DNA of 64,000 bases from JACCTU01 sp963700495. Its GTDB lineage: Bacteria; Actinomycetota; Thermoleophilia; Gaiellales; Gaiellaceae. Both the position numbers and the translations under genes were made by a program. The notes beneath the pieces are model-generated. The model searched no databases. It saw only the letters and a list, made by a program, of their open reading frames with translations, and was not told the DNA's origin. The stretch covers positions 62,001 through 126,000 of the forward strand of contig CAVOXT010000005.1 in the NCBI GenBank assembly GCA_963700495.1, given 5' to 3'. Positions 35,654-44,130 of this stretch are shown one piece after another; position 1 is the first letter of the stretch; every line of letters starts with the position of its first letter.

Positions 35654-36713
35654 GCAGGCGCACTCGACGACCGCGGGCGCTGCGCTCATCGACGAGATCC
35701 GCGAGCAACCCGAGGCGCTTCGCCGGCTGCTCGGCCACGCGGCCGAGTTCGCGGACGTCGCCGCCGCCGCGCGGAGCAGCAACCGCACGCTCGTCAGGCT
35801 CGTCGCGCACGGCTCGTCTGACAACGCCGCCTCGTACGGCGTCTACGCGTTCGGACTGCTGCCCGGCTGGACGGCGCTGCGCGACTCGATCTCGCTCTCC
35901 GTCTACTCCGGGGCCAAGCTCGACCTGACCGGATCGTGCGTGCTGGCACTTTCCCAGTCGGGCCGCACCCCGGACGTCATCGCCTACGTCGAACAGGCGC
36001 GGGCCGGCGGAGCGTTCACCGTCGCAGTCACCAACGACCCCGACTCCGAGCTGGCCCACGCAGCCGAGGCGGTTCTGCCGCTCGCCGCGGGGCCGGAGCG
36101 CTCGGTCGCGGCGACCAAGACGTACACGAACACGGTCGCCGCGCTCGCGCTGCTCGCGGCGCACGCGGCGGGTAGAGGGGAGGAGTTCGCCGACGGGATC
36201 ACGCGGGTCGCCGACCAGGCCGACCGAGTGCTCCCCGAGCTCGAGCCGCTGGCTTCCGAGCTCGCAGTCTCGTTCGCCTTCGTGGGGCGGATGTTCGTGA
36301 TCGGACGCGGCACCGAGTTCGCGACCGCCAGGGAGGTGGCGCTCAAGCTGCTCGAGACGTGCCGCGTCGCGGCGGAGCCGATGACCGCGACCGCGTTCGC
36401 GCACGGGCCGATCGCCGCCCTGGACGCGCTCTTCCCGGTGTGGGCGATCGCCTCCCGCAACCAGAACGTCTCCGTCGTCAAGGATGCAGTCGCGCGGGCG
36501 CGCGCCGCGGGCTCGGCCGTCGTCGCGTGCGGCGACGCGGCGACCGAGGTGGACGCCTCGTTCCGGCTCCTCACGCCCGAGCCGCCCCTGCCGCTCCTCT
36601 CGCCGCTGCTCTCGGTGCTCCCCGGCCAGCTGTTTGCCTGGGCGCTGGCGCGTGCGAAGGGGCTCGACCCCGATCGGCCGCAGCGGCTCGAGAAGGTCAC
36701 GCTGGCCCGCTAA
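35640..36713 (+). CDS. SIS domain protein, glucosamine-6-phosphate deaminase/isomerase-like
   Basis: 357 residues with two SIS domains, like the isomerase half of GlmS and NagB-II/AgaS deaminases. DEIREQPEALRRLLG, VAHGSSDNAASYGVYAFG, LALSQSGRTPDVIAYVEQAR (sugar-phosphate loop), SVAATKTYTNTVAALALLA and a C-terminal LFAWALARAKGLDPDRPQRL are typical. No glutaminase domain, so it probably turns GlcN-6-P into Fru-6-P plus ammonia and closes the pathway. TTG at 35640 overlaps the nagA end; GTG at 35616 is possible. Confidence 0.85.
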   Translation: MSLPEQAHSTTAGAALIDEIREQPEALRRLLGHAAEFADVAAAARSSNRTLVRLVAHGSSDNAASYGVYAFGLLPGWTALRDSISLSVYSGAKLDLTGSCVLALSQSGRTPDVIAYVEQARAGGAFTVAVTNDPDSELAHAAEAVLPLAAGPERSVAATKTYTNTVAALALLAAHAAGRGEEFADGITRVADQADRVLPELEPLASELAVSFAFVGRMFVIGRGTEFATAREVALKLLETCRVAAEPMTATAFAHGPIAALDALFPVWAIASRNQNVSVVKDAVARARAAGSAVVACGDAATEVDASFRLLTPEPPLPLLSPLLSVLPGQLFAWALARAKGLDPDRPQRLEKVTLAR

Positions 36714-36720
36714 ACCGGTT

Positions 36721-36732
36721 TGGTCAGTACCA
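36721..36732. promoter_or_regulatory. DasR-like operator TGGT-N4-ACCA
   Basis: TGGTCAGTACCA, perfect outer arms, 7 bp after the SIS gene stop and about 80 bp upstream of the importer -35. Flanking T/A residues fit longer DasR-type boxes. Confidence 0.62.
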
Positions 36733-36796
36733 TTTGATCGCCTGGGGCGGCAAGGACCTCGCTTCAGTAGTGGAACCAGGCCAAGACTTGTGAAAG

Positions 36797-36831
36797 TGGT
36801 CTTGACATCGACGGCCAACTCGTGCCATGCT
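36797..36831 (+). promoter_or_regulatory. Promoter of the sugar ABC operon with overlapping half-operator
   Basis: TTGACA at 36802-36807, 18-bp spacer, CATGCT at 36826-36831. The sequence AGTGGTCTTGACAT at 36795-36808 matches the left half of a DasR-type box and overlaps the -35. Confidence 0.6.
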
Positions 36832-36844
36832 CCCGCCGTGGCTT

Positions 36845-36860
36845 ATTGGTACGAACCAAT
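36845..36860. promoter_or_regulatory. Perfect DasR-like operator ATTGGT-N4-ACCAAT
   Basis: ATTGGT ACGA ACCAAT, 6-bp perfect arms, 14 bp after the predicted -10 and 64 bp before the binding-protein ATG. Same TGGT-N4-ACCA core as at 31843 and 36721. Suits transcription block by the GntR/UTRA protein. Confidence 0.68.
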
Positions 36861-36923
36861 CGGCGCGCGGCTCGATCCACCCCGCCACACCGGAGCCGCC
36901 GCCGACGTCGCGGGAGGACGCAA

Positions 36924-38210
36924 ATGAACCTTCGCTACGTCGTCGCCGCGGCTCTCGCGGTTGCTGTTGCCGCCGGCGCGCCGACGGCAGGCGCGAGACC
37001 CGACGGCGCAACCGCAACGACGCTCACCGTCTGGCTGATGACGGACGCGCAGGGCCCGGACTGGGCCAACGTCGTGAGTGCGGCGAACAGCACGTTCGAG
37101 AATCAGCATCCGGACGTGAACGTCAAGGTCGAGATCCAGACCTGGGGCGATCACCTGACGAAGCTCGACGCAGCCCTCGCGGGAGGCCGGGCACCCGACG
37201 TGGTCGAGCTCGGGAACACGGAGGCGACGAAGTACATGGCCGCCGGAGCGCTCGCAAACCTGACCGCGAGCAAGGCGCGCTTCCCCAACAACAAGACGTG
37301 GCTGAACGCACTGACCGCGTCGTGCACGTACCAGAGCAAGCTCTTCTGCGTGCCGTACTACGCCGGCGCGCGTGCAGTCATCTATCGGAAGGACCACTTC
37401 CGGGCCGCGGGCATGACCAAGGCGCCGGCGTCTCTCGACGCGTTCGTCGCCGCGGGCAAGCGTGTGATGGCGCGGCACAAGAGCGATCGGAGCTACTCCG
37501 CCCTCTACTTCCCGGGCAAGTACTGGTACGCCGGGATGTCGTTCGTGTACGACTACGGCGGCGCGATCGCTCGCTTCAAGAACGGCAAATGGGTCGGAAC
37601 CCTCAACTCGCCGCAGGCGCTGGCCGGGCTCCGGAAGCTCAAGTCCACCGTGCTCGCGCTCTCCCGGGCGGACCGCTCCGGCACCGAGGCGAACCAGTGG
37701 ACGGTCTTCAGCCAGGGCCACGTCGGCTCGGACATTGCCAACGGCTGGGAGTGGGGCCTGATCACCGATCCGAAGATCGGCGACCCGGCGCTCGCACCCA
37801 CGCTCGGCGCGTTCCCCATGCCGAGCCACAACAAGGGCAAGTTCATGCCGACGTTCCTCGGCGGCTCGGACCTGGCCATCCCGGCCTCGACGAGCAACCG
37901 CACGCTGGCCGTCGACTGGATCCGGACGTTCACGTCCACCCAGTCGATGCGTCAGCTCACGAGCGCGGCGGGCGTGATCCCGAACACGACGACGCTCGCC
38001 GGCGTCAACGCCAGCAAGCCGACCCTTGCTCCCTTTGCCAAGGCGGCGACGGCGAGCTGGTTCGTGCCGACGGCGCCGAACTGGGTGAACGTGGAGAACG
38101 CCCAGACCCTCCAGAACATGCTCGCCGACATCTTCACCGGCCGCCGGACGATCCAGTCCGCGGCGAACAGGGCGAGCACGCAGGTCACGCAGATCCTGAA
38201 CGCACGGTGA
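36924..38210 (+). CDS. Sugar ABC transporter substrate-binding protein
   Basis: 428 residues, extracytoplasmic family 1 solute-binding protein for oligo- or amino sugars (possibly chitobiose or muropeptide sugar, by context). MNLRYVVAAALAVAVAAGAP signal peptide, then TTLTVWLMTDAQGPDW, DVVELGNTEATKYMAAGALA, YYAGARAVIYRKDHF, and FLGGSDLAIPASTSNRTLAV. No lipobox Cys, unlike most actinobacterial binding proteins. GGGAGGA seven bases before the ATG. First gene of the operon behind DasR-like operators. Confidence 0.88.
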   Translation: MNLRYVVAAALAVAVAAGAPTAGARPDGATATTLTVWLMTDAQGPDWANVVSAANSTFENQHPDVNVKVEIQTWGDHLTKLDAALAGGRAPDVVELGNTEATKYMAAGALANLTASKARFPNNKTWLNALTASCTYQSKLFCVPYYAGARAVIYRKDHFRAAGMTKAPASLDAFVAAGKRVMARHKSDRSYSALYFPGKYWYAGMSFVYDYGGAIARFKNGKWVGTLNSPQALAGLRKLKSTVLALSRADRSGTEANQWTVFSQGHVGSDIANGWEWGLITDPKIGDPALAPTLGAFPMPSHNKGKFMPTFLGGSDLAIPASTSNRTLAVDWIRTFTSTQSMRQLTSAAGVIPNTTTLAGVNASKPTLAPFAKAATASWFVPTAPNWVNVENAQTLQNMLADIFTGRRTIQSAANRASTQVTQILNAR

Positions 38211-38235
38211 CCCCACCCCCGGGGAGCGACGGGCC

Positions 38236-39216
38236 ATGAACGTCGCTCCCCGGGCCGCTGCCTCCGCCGCCGAGCTGGGTGTACCCCCCTCGGCTCGGCG
38301 GCGGAGGAGTACTGCCGGCCGCGGCTTCCGGTCCATCGCGCCGCCCTACCTCCTGCTGCTTCCGACGATGGTCGTCCTCGTCGGCGTGCTGGCCTACCCG
38401 CTCTACTGGCTCGGCCGGATCTCGTTCGAGCACTACGGCCTCGTCGAGCTGATCGCCCACAAGGGCACCTGGACCGGGCTCGACAACTACCGCCAGATCT
38501 TCGCGGACAGCGAGTTCTGGCGGATCGTTCTGCGGACGGTCGTCTTCACGATCGTGAACGTCGCGCTGACGATGGTGTTCTCGACGCTGATCGCTCTGCT
38601 CCTCGTGCGGATGGGGCGGTTCATGCGCTCCGCGTTGCTCGTCGGCCTCGTCTGGGTGTGGGCGACGCCGGTGACGGTCGCGATCGCCGTCTGGCAGTGG
38701 ATGGTCGACTACGAGTTCGGCGTCCTGAACTGGACGCTGACGAAGCTCCACATCGCCGACATGGTCCACTACAGCTGGTTCGACAACCCCCTGACCGGCT
38801 TCGCGGTGATCACGGCCTGCGTCGTCTGGGGTGCGATTCCGTTCGCTGCGATCACGATCTACGCGGGGCTCTCGCAGGTGCCGCAGGAACTGGTCGAGGC
38901 GGCAGAGGTCGACGGCGCGAGAGCCTGGGACGTCTTCCGGCTCGTGACCTTCCCGCTCGTGAAGCCGATCTTCGTGATCATCACGAGCCTCTCGATCATC
39001 TGGGACTTCCAGGTCTTCAACCAGGTCTGGATCATGCTCCAGTACCGGCCGGGTCCCGAGTACTACTTGATGGGCGTGTACTCGTTCGTGCAGTCGTTCC
39101 GCGTCAGCCAGTACGGGCTCGGCGCAGCGATCGCCGTCGTGATGGTCCTTCTGATGCTCAGCGTGAGCTTCGTCTACGTGCGGCAGATGATCCGGATCAG
39201 CGAGGCCGACGCGTGA
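38236..39216 (+). CDS. Sugar ABC transporter permease (MalF-type)
   Basis: 326 residues, six core helices. LLLLPTMVVLVGVLAYPLYW near the start and the EAA loop PQELVEAAEVDGARAWDVFR for coupling to an ATPase. N-terminal Arg-rich tail (ARRRRSTAGRGFRS). 25 bp after the binding-protein gene. The stop overlaps the next GTG. Confidence 0.9.
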   Translation: MNVAPRAAASAAELGVPPSARRRRSTAGRGFRSIAPPYLLLLPTMVVLVGVLAYPLYWLGRISFEHYGLVELIAHKGTWTGLDNYRQIFADSEFWRIVLRTVVFTIVNVALTMVFSTLIALLLVRMGRFMRSALLVGLVWVWATPVTVAIAVWQWMVDYEFGVLNWTLTKLHIADMVHYSWFDNPLTGFAVITACVVWGAIPFAAITIYAGLSQVPQELVEAAEVDGARAWDVFRLVTFPLVKPIFVIITSLSIIWDFQVFNQVWIMLQYRPGPEYYLMGVYSFVQSFRVSQYGLGAAIAVVMVLLMLSVSFVYVRQMIRISEADA

Positions 39217-40085
39217 CCGCGCTCGCGGCCCGCATGCGGCAGTCGTTCGACGTGCGCAACCGGCGCAACCGCCAGCGGCTGATCGCGAACACGATCGGCT
39301 TCTTCGTGCTCGTGGTGATGATCTTCCCCGTCTACTGGATGGCGGCGACGTCGTTCAAGCTCCCTCGCGACGTCCTGCGCTTCGACCCGATGTGGTTCCC
39401 GTCGCCGGCCACGCTCGACAACTTCGACGACGCGATCCACCGGCCGTACTTCTGGGACAACGTCAAGAACAGCGTGATCATCGTGACCATGGTCGTCACG
39501 CTGTCGCTCGTGGTCGGCTTTCTCGCCGCGCTCGCGATCGCCCGCTTCCAGTTCTACGGCCGCCGCGCGTTCATCGTCGTAATCATCGGCGTGCAGATGA
39601 TCCCCGCGACCGCGCTGATCATCCCGCTCTACGTCCTGCTCGCACGCGCCGGTCAGGTCGACCGGCTCAGCGGCGTGATCATCACGTATCTGACGTTCGT
39701 GTTGCCCTTCACGGTCTGGACCCTGCGCGGGTTCGTGATGGGGATCCCGCGTGAGCTCGAGGAGGCGGCGATGGTCGACGGCTGCACGCGCTTCGGGGCG
39801 TTCATGCGGATTCTGCTGCCGTTGATCGCCCCGGGCCTCGTCGCGACGGCGATCTTCGCCTTCGTCCAGGCGTGGAACGAGTTCATCTTCGCCTACGTGC
39901 TCCTGAGCAGCCAGGAGCACCAGACGCTCACGGTCTGGCTCGCGTCGTTCACGACCTCGCGGGGAACCGCTTGGGGGCCGCTGATGGCGGCGGCGACGCT
40001 GACCTCGCTGCCCGTCGTGATCTTCTTCGCGCTCGTGCAGCGCAAGGTCGCGTTCGGCCTGACTGCCGGCGCGGTGCGCGGCTAG
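39213..40085 (+). CDS. Sugar ABC transporter permease (MalG-type)
   Basis: 290 residues. NTIGFFVLVVMIFPVYWMAA first helix, EAA loop PRELEEAAMVDGCTRFGAFM, and FAFVQAWNEFIFAYVLLSS with a typical MalG C-terminus (FGLTAGAVRG). GTG overlaps the previous stop. No ATP-binding gene follows; the importer probably uses a shared MsiK/MalK-type ATPase coded elsewhere, as in Streptomyces DasABC. Confidence 0.9.
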   Translation: MTALAARMRQSFDVRNRRNRQRLIANTIGFFVLVVMIFPVYWMAATSFKLPRDVLRFDPMWFPSPATLDNFDDAIHRPYFWDNVKNSVIIVTMVVTLSLVVGFLAALAIARFQFYGRRAFIVVIIGVQMIPATALIIPLYVLLARAGQVDRLSGVIITYLTFVLPFTVWTLRGFVMGIPRELEEAAMVDGCTRFGAFMRILLPLIAPGLVATAIFAFVQAWNEFIFAYVLLSSQEHQTLTVWLASFTTSRGTAWGPLMAAATLTSLPVVIFFALVQRKVAFGLTAGAVRG

Positions 40086-40092
40086 ATGGTTT

Positions 40093-41064
40093 CTAGTCGT
40101 CGTAGGTCGGTATGACCGAGACGATCGCCGAAGCAGCCTGATCGAAGCGGACTGCGCCCATCCCCGTGATCTTGAAGAACTGGCGCGACCCGGGTGGTAG
40201 AGACGCCCCGGCGAGGCCGGTCCTGCCGCCCAGGATGTTTCCCGCCGCATCGAGCACCACGGTCGAGAGTTGCGCCCGCACCATCGTCTTCAGGGCGTTG
40301 TCGTTCACGACCTCGCCCTCGACCGAGCCGACGACGGCGAGGTCGAAGCGGTTCGGCAGGATGCGGGTGTTCGCGATCGCCGGTGTCGTCTTGGGACCGC
40401 GACCGCTCTCGCCGATCTGAGCCACGATCTCCAGCCGGGCGACCGGCGGTATGCCCGGAAAGTCGAGATCGCCGCCGGTTGCGACCTCGGTACCCGCCAC
40501 GATTCGGCTGATGCGAACGGTTGCGGAGCCGATCAGCTTGTTGTCGGGCAGGACGAAGTTGGCGAGGATGACGACGTTGAGCGCATCCGACTGCGGCGAC
40601 GTGTTCTTGACGATCACGCCCCAGCTCGCATCGGCGCCGATTCGCTGGGGGCGAATCGAGAAGCCCTGCTTCAGGACCTGGATCGAAGCGGGGATGACCG
40701 ACCCGACGATCATGACCGTGCGCCGCGCACTGCCGGCTCCGCCGCAAGAGACCGACGCGATGGCTGCTCCGGGGGCGGCGCTCCTCGGCACCTGCCACCG
40801 CCAGGCGGCCTTGCCGCCACGGGCGGTCGAGGACCGGAGCCCTGTCTGGCGCGAGCCGTTCTTGTAGCGGAACGTCAGCGAGCAACGCGTGCCGCTGCGA
40901 ACCGATGCCTCGACCTTCATGGCGCTTCCCTGGACGACCCGCCGCGGCGCGGTGACGCCGACGCCGGCCGCCGCGTTGACGGCGGCGCCGGCCGAGCCTG
41001 CAAGGGCGAGCGCGGCCAGGACGGCCAGGGCAGGAAGTCGTCGTACGAATGAGGCGGTGACCAC
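40093..41064 (-). CDS. Secreted hypothetical protein, 323 aa
   Basis: Signal peptide FVRRLPALAVLAALALAGSA, then a beta-rich domain with two cysteine-containing strands (SGTRCSLTFRYKNGSRQTG, ASVSCGGAGSARRTVMIVG) and an FxLYD-like second half with SWGVIVKNTSPQSDALNVVI and VVLDAAGNILGGRTG followed by PPGSRQFFKI. Such domains occur in actinobacterial secreted/adhesive proteins. Function unknown. Convergent with the sugar operon, 7 bp apart. Confidence 0.7.
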   Translation of the reverse strand: MVTASFVRRLPALAVLAALALAGSAGAAVNAAAGVGVTAPRRVVQGSAMKVEASVRSGTRCSLTFRYKNGSRQTGLRSSTARGGKAAWRWQVPRSAAPGAAIASVSCGGAGSARRTVMIVGSVIPASIQVLKQGFSIRPQRIGADASWGVIVKNTSPQSDALNVVILANFVLPDNKLIGSATVRISRIVAGTEVATGGDLDFPGIPPVARLEIVAQIGESGRGPKTTPAIANTRILPNRFDLAVVGSVEGEVVNDNALKTMVRAQLSTVVLDAAGNILGGRTGLAGASLPPGSRQFFKITGMGAVRFDQAASAIVSVIPTYDD

Positions 41065-41183
41065 GGGCGAGTCTCCTCGAATCGAATTGTCGATGGCGTG
41101 GCCGCGCCGCAGTCGTTCACTTCATGCTTCGCACCGCAGCGGGTGTCACCGCACCCTCGATCGAGTGACCCGGAAGGCGGGCG

Positions 41184-41765
41184 CTATGAGCGCCTGACGA
41201 AGTGCCCGGCTAGGCCCAGGGGAGGCGGTCCCAGTACGAGGGCCGCTCCCGCCGTGACGGGCTCGAATCCCGTGTACGCCTGGTCCGGGTCGGACGTCTC
41301 CTCCTCCGCGCTCGCGCCGTAGCGCGCCGCGAGCTCCGACACCGGGTAGAGCACCTGCCAGTCCTCCGACCGCGCACCGGCCATCAGGATCACGCACGGC
41401 CCGTCGCCGGCTCCCACGAAGATGTGCTCGGTTCCGGCGGGACTGTGGAAGAAGTCCCACGGCCGGAGGAGCCGCTCCTCACCCTCGACGAGCAGCCTGC
41501 ACTCTCCGGACAGCACGAGGAACGCCTCCTGCTGATTCTCGGAGTGGTAGAGGCCGTTCGGCTCGCCCGGCTCCAGGACGTGGAGTCTGATGCCGAACTG
41601 CGGGAACTCGAACGTCCGGCTCTCGAAGGCGCACTCCGAGCCGGACGGTCGCTTTTCGCCGTTCTCCGACGTCAACCACTGGGCGTCTCGCACGTTCACG
41701 ACGAACCAGCCGTCGCCGGCGGGCGCGAGACCTGAGCCGGAGTCCTCGAGCCGCGCCTCGGGCAC
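41184..41765 (-). CDS. Cupin domain protein
   Basis: 193 residues. A small beta-barrel with cupin motif 1 GLYHSENQQEAFLVLSGE and motif 2 PWDFFHSPAGTEHIF, giving likely metal ligands His, Glu and His. Short acidic C-terminal stretch SAEEETSDPDQA. Family members include sugar isomerases and sensors; no activity predicted. GTG start at 41765, only 12 bp after the MFS gene on the same strand. Confidence 0.82.
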   Translation of the reverse strand: MPEARLEDSGSGLAPAGDGWFVVNVRDAQWLTSENGEKRPSGSECAFESRTFEFPQFGIRLHVLEPGEPNGLYHSENQQEAFLVLSGECRLLVEGEERLLRPWDFFHSPAGTEHIFVGAGDGPCVILMAGARSEDWQVLYPVSELAARYGASAEEETSDPDQAYTGFEPVTAGAALVLGPPPLGLAGHFVRRS

Positions 41766-41777
41766 GGCGCGAGTCTA

Positions 41778-43235
41778 CTAGGGGCTCGAGGCGGCGGGGC
41801 TCGTCGCGGCGGCCGCAACGGCCGGGACGTCGCTGCGCTTCAGGACCATCGCCGAAACCACGAACCCGACGATCGCGAAGGTGCTTCCGACCCAGAAGGC
41901 CCAGTCGAAGCCGCCGGTGAGCGCTTCCGGCTTGGTCGATCCCTCGGCGAGCAACGTCTGGGTGTGCTGGTTCGCGATCGTCGCGGCGATCGCGACCCCG
42001 AGCGCGCCGCCGATCTGCTGCGAGGTGTTGAGCAGGCCCGAGGCAACGCCGGCGATGCGATCCTCGAGGTTCGAGAGCGCCGCGAGCGACACCGGGATGA
42101 AGACGAACGCAAGCCCGATTCCGCTGAGCACGTAGGGCACGAAGAGGTTCCTCCAGAACGTGCCGTCAGGGGGCAGCTGCGTGTACCAGAGGTACGCGAC
42201 GGCGGTGAGCGCGAGGCCGGTGGTCATGACCGGCTTGACGCCGACGCGCGTCACCAGCGCCTGCGCCGCTCCCGCCGCGGGGATCGTCGTTCCGGCGGTG
42301 GCGAGGAACGCAACCCCGGCCTGGATCGGGGAGTAGCCGAGCACCTGCTGCATATACAGCGTGAGCAGGAAGAAGCCGCCGAAGATCGCGCCCCCGATGC
42401 AGAACCCGACGGTGTTCGCAACGGCGACGGGGCGCATCCGGAACAGCCCGAGCGGGACGAGCGGCGCGTCGGTGCGCATCTCCTTGAGGAAGAAGAGCGC
42501 GATCAGCACCACGGCGAGGATCGTCAGCCCGATCGTCTGGAACGACGTCCAGCCGGCCTCGGGCGCCTTCGACATCGCGTAGACGAACGAGACGAGGCCG
42601 CCGGTGACGAAGATCGCTGCGAGCGGGTCGGTGTGCGGGTCGACATCCTCGACCTTGCCCTCCGAGACGAGGATGGGCGACAGCGCGATGATCGCGATCC
42701 CGACCGGCACGTTGACGAAGAAGATCCACTGCCAGCCGAGGTACTCGGTGAGGACGCCGCCGAGAAGCACGCCGGCCGCCGCGCCGCTCCCGGCGACCCC
42801 GCCCCAGATGCCGAACGCCTTGTTCCGCTCCGCGCCGCCGTGGCGGAAGGACGCATTGATGATCGCGAGCGTGGCCGGCGAGATGATCGCGCCGCCGAGC
42901 CCCTGGAGCGCGCGGAAGGCGATCAGCCACGTCCCGCTCTGCGCGAACCCGCACATGAGCGAGCCGAACGTGAACATCGCCATCCCGACCATGAACACGC
43001 GCCGGCGGCCGAACACGTCGGCCGCGCGACCGCCGAGGAGTAGGAACCCACCGAACGCCAGCGAGTAGGCCGTGATGATCCACTGCAGCGTCGACTGCGA
43101 GAGCTCGAGGTCGATCGCGATCGACGGCAGCGCGACGTTCACGATCGAGACGTCGAGGATGACCATGAAGAACGCGACGCAGACGAGCGCGAGCGCCCGC
43201 CAGCGGCGGGGGTCGGGCGTGATGGCGGCTTCCAC
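41778..43235 (-). CDS. DHA2-family MFS efflux transporter (EmrB/QacA type)
   Basis: 485 residues, fourteen helices, no indels. Motifs: FFMVILDVSIVNVALPSIAI (motif D1), GFLLLGGRAADVFGRRRVFM (motif A), GLGGAIISPATLAIINASF (motif B) and GSGAAAGVLLGGVLTEYLGW (motif C, antiporter signature). Exports drugs or metabolites by proton antiport; substrate unknown. ATG at 43235. Intact counterpart to the damaged DHA2 gene at 10.9-12.5 kb. Confidence 0.92.
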   Translation of the reverse strand: MEAAITPDPRRWRALALVCVAFFMVILDVSIVNVALPSIAIDLELSQSTLQWIITAYSLAFGGFLLLGGRAADVFGRRRVFMVGMAMFTFGSLMCGFAQSGTWLIAFRALQGLGGAIISPATLAIINASFRHGGAERNKAFGIWGGVAGSGAAAGVLLGGVLTEYLGWQWIFFVNVPVGIAIIALSPILVSEGKVEDVDPHTDPLAAIFVTGGLVSFVYAMSKAPEAGWTSFQTIGLTILAVVLIALFFLKEMRTDAPLVPLGLFRMRPVAVANTVGFCIGGAIFGGFFLLTLYMQQVLGYSPIQAGVAFLATAGTTIPAAGAAQALVTRVGVKPVMTTGLALTAVAYLWYTQLPPDGTFWRNLFVPYVLSGIGLAFVFIPVSLAALSNLEDRIAGVASGLLNTSQQIGGALGVAIAATIANQHTQTLLAEGSTKPEALTGGFDWAFWVGSTFAIVGFVVSAMVLKRSDVPAVAAAATSPAASSP

Positions 43236-43369
43236 GCGGCGGAACCTACAGATCGACCCGGAGCCTGCGTCGCGCTGGTCTCCGGCGGTTCACACCCTCA
43301 GGCGAGGGATCGCGCGAGGTTTCCGTTGAGCCGACCGCGGAAGGAACGTCCGCGAAAGGAATCGCCGCC

Positions 43370-44044
43370 ATGCTCAAGCGCCTCCCGCTTCTCCTTCTGA
43401 CAGTCCTCGTCGCGGTTCCCGTGGCCGCTGCAGCCTCCAGGGAGTTTCGTCCAGAGCCTCTGTCCCTCAAGGCCGCCGACGTCAAGCTCGCGCAGAAGAG
43501 CACGCTGAAGCGGACTGATCTGGGACAGGGCTGGACGCCGTTCGCGTCCGGCGACCCGTCGAGCGGAACGGACGCGCTGGGGAGCTGCCCCGGCTTCGAT
43601 CTCGACCTTTCGGCGTTCACGATCACCGGCCGTGCCCAGTCGGCGTTCCAGAACGCGGCCGGCGCGTCGGTGAGCTCGTGGGTCCAGGTGTTCCGTTCGA
43701 AGGCGCAGGCCGCTGCCGACTTCACCGCCGCAACCACGCACCCGCTTCTGCTCGGCTGCACGCGCGCAGCCCTGGAGCACGAGCTCGCCGCCGAGGCTGA
43801 CGAGGCGCTCACGCTGGAGATCGTGTCCCTCGAAAAGCTCGCCTTTCCGCGGGTCGGCCAGCAGACCGTCGCCTACCGAGGCGTGATCGAGGTCACGTAC
43901 AACGGGACGAGCAGCGACGTCTACGTGGACACGATCAGCCTCCGGAAGGGCCGCTCACAGGTGTCGGTCGCCTTCATCAACGGGCAGCAGCCGTTCCGTG
44001 GGCAGGCCGCAATCGCGAAGAAGATCGCGGCGCGAATGCCCTGA
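43370..44044 (+). CDS. Secreted hypothetical protein, 224 aa
   Basis: Signal peptide LKRLPLLLLTVLVAVPVAAA, followed by a mixed alpha/beta domain: LKRTDLGQGWTPFASGDPSS, one cysteine pair (SCPGFDLD and LLLGCTRAALEHEL), and VYVDTISLRKGRSQVSVAFI. Layout recalls the extracellular sensor-like domains of actinobacterial secreted proteins, but no firm family. ATG is preceded by a weak AAAGGAAT site. Separate from the Liv operon by a promoter. Confidence 0.68.
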   Translation: MLKRLPLLLLTVLVAVPVAAAASREFRPEPLSLKAADVKLAQKSTLKRTDLGQGWTPFASGDPSSGTDALGSCPGFDLDLSAFTITGRAQSAFQNAAGASVSSWVQVFRSKAQAAADFTAATTHPLLLGCTRAALEHELAAEADEALTLEIVSLEKLAFPRVGQQTVAYRGVIEVTYNGTSSDVYVDTISLRKGRSQVSVAFINGQQPFRGQAAIAKKIAARMP

Positions 44045-44059
44045 GCGCCCCTCGCGCCC

Positions 44060-44088
44060 TTGACGGAGCCCTTCCGCCGTGGCATAAC
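44060..44088 (+). promoter_or_regulatory. Sigma-70-type promoter of the Liv/acyl-CoA operon
   Basis: TTGACG, 17-bp spacer, CATAAC, 42 bp upstream of the ATG at 44131. An inverted repeat GAGACC-N7-GGTCTC at 44091-44109 follows the -10 and overlaps the expected start of transcription, so it may be an operator or a 5' hairpin. Confidence 0.55.
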
Positions 44089-44130
44089 ACGAGACCTGAA
44101 TCGGGTCTCAGTTTGTCGGAAGGGAGTTCC

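Noticed and set aside
41127..41170. GC-rich inverted repeats around CACCGCAGCGGGTG and CACCCTCGATCGAGTG upstream of the secreted protein gene
   Set aside because: Similar to the TCACCC palindrome but spacers are 4 or 6 and arms do not match; not counted as a site.
41250..41275. Sequence GGGCTCGAATCCCGT resembling a tRNA T-arm
   Set aside because: It lies inside the cupin gene (reads TGFEPVT on the minus strand); no acceptor, D or anticodon stems fit around it.
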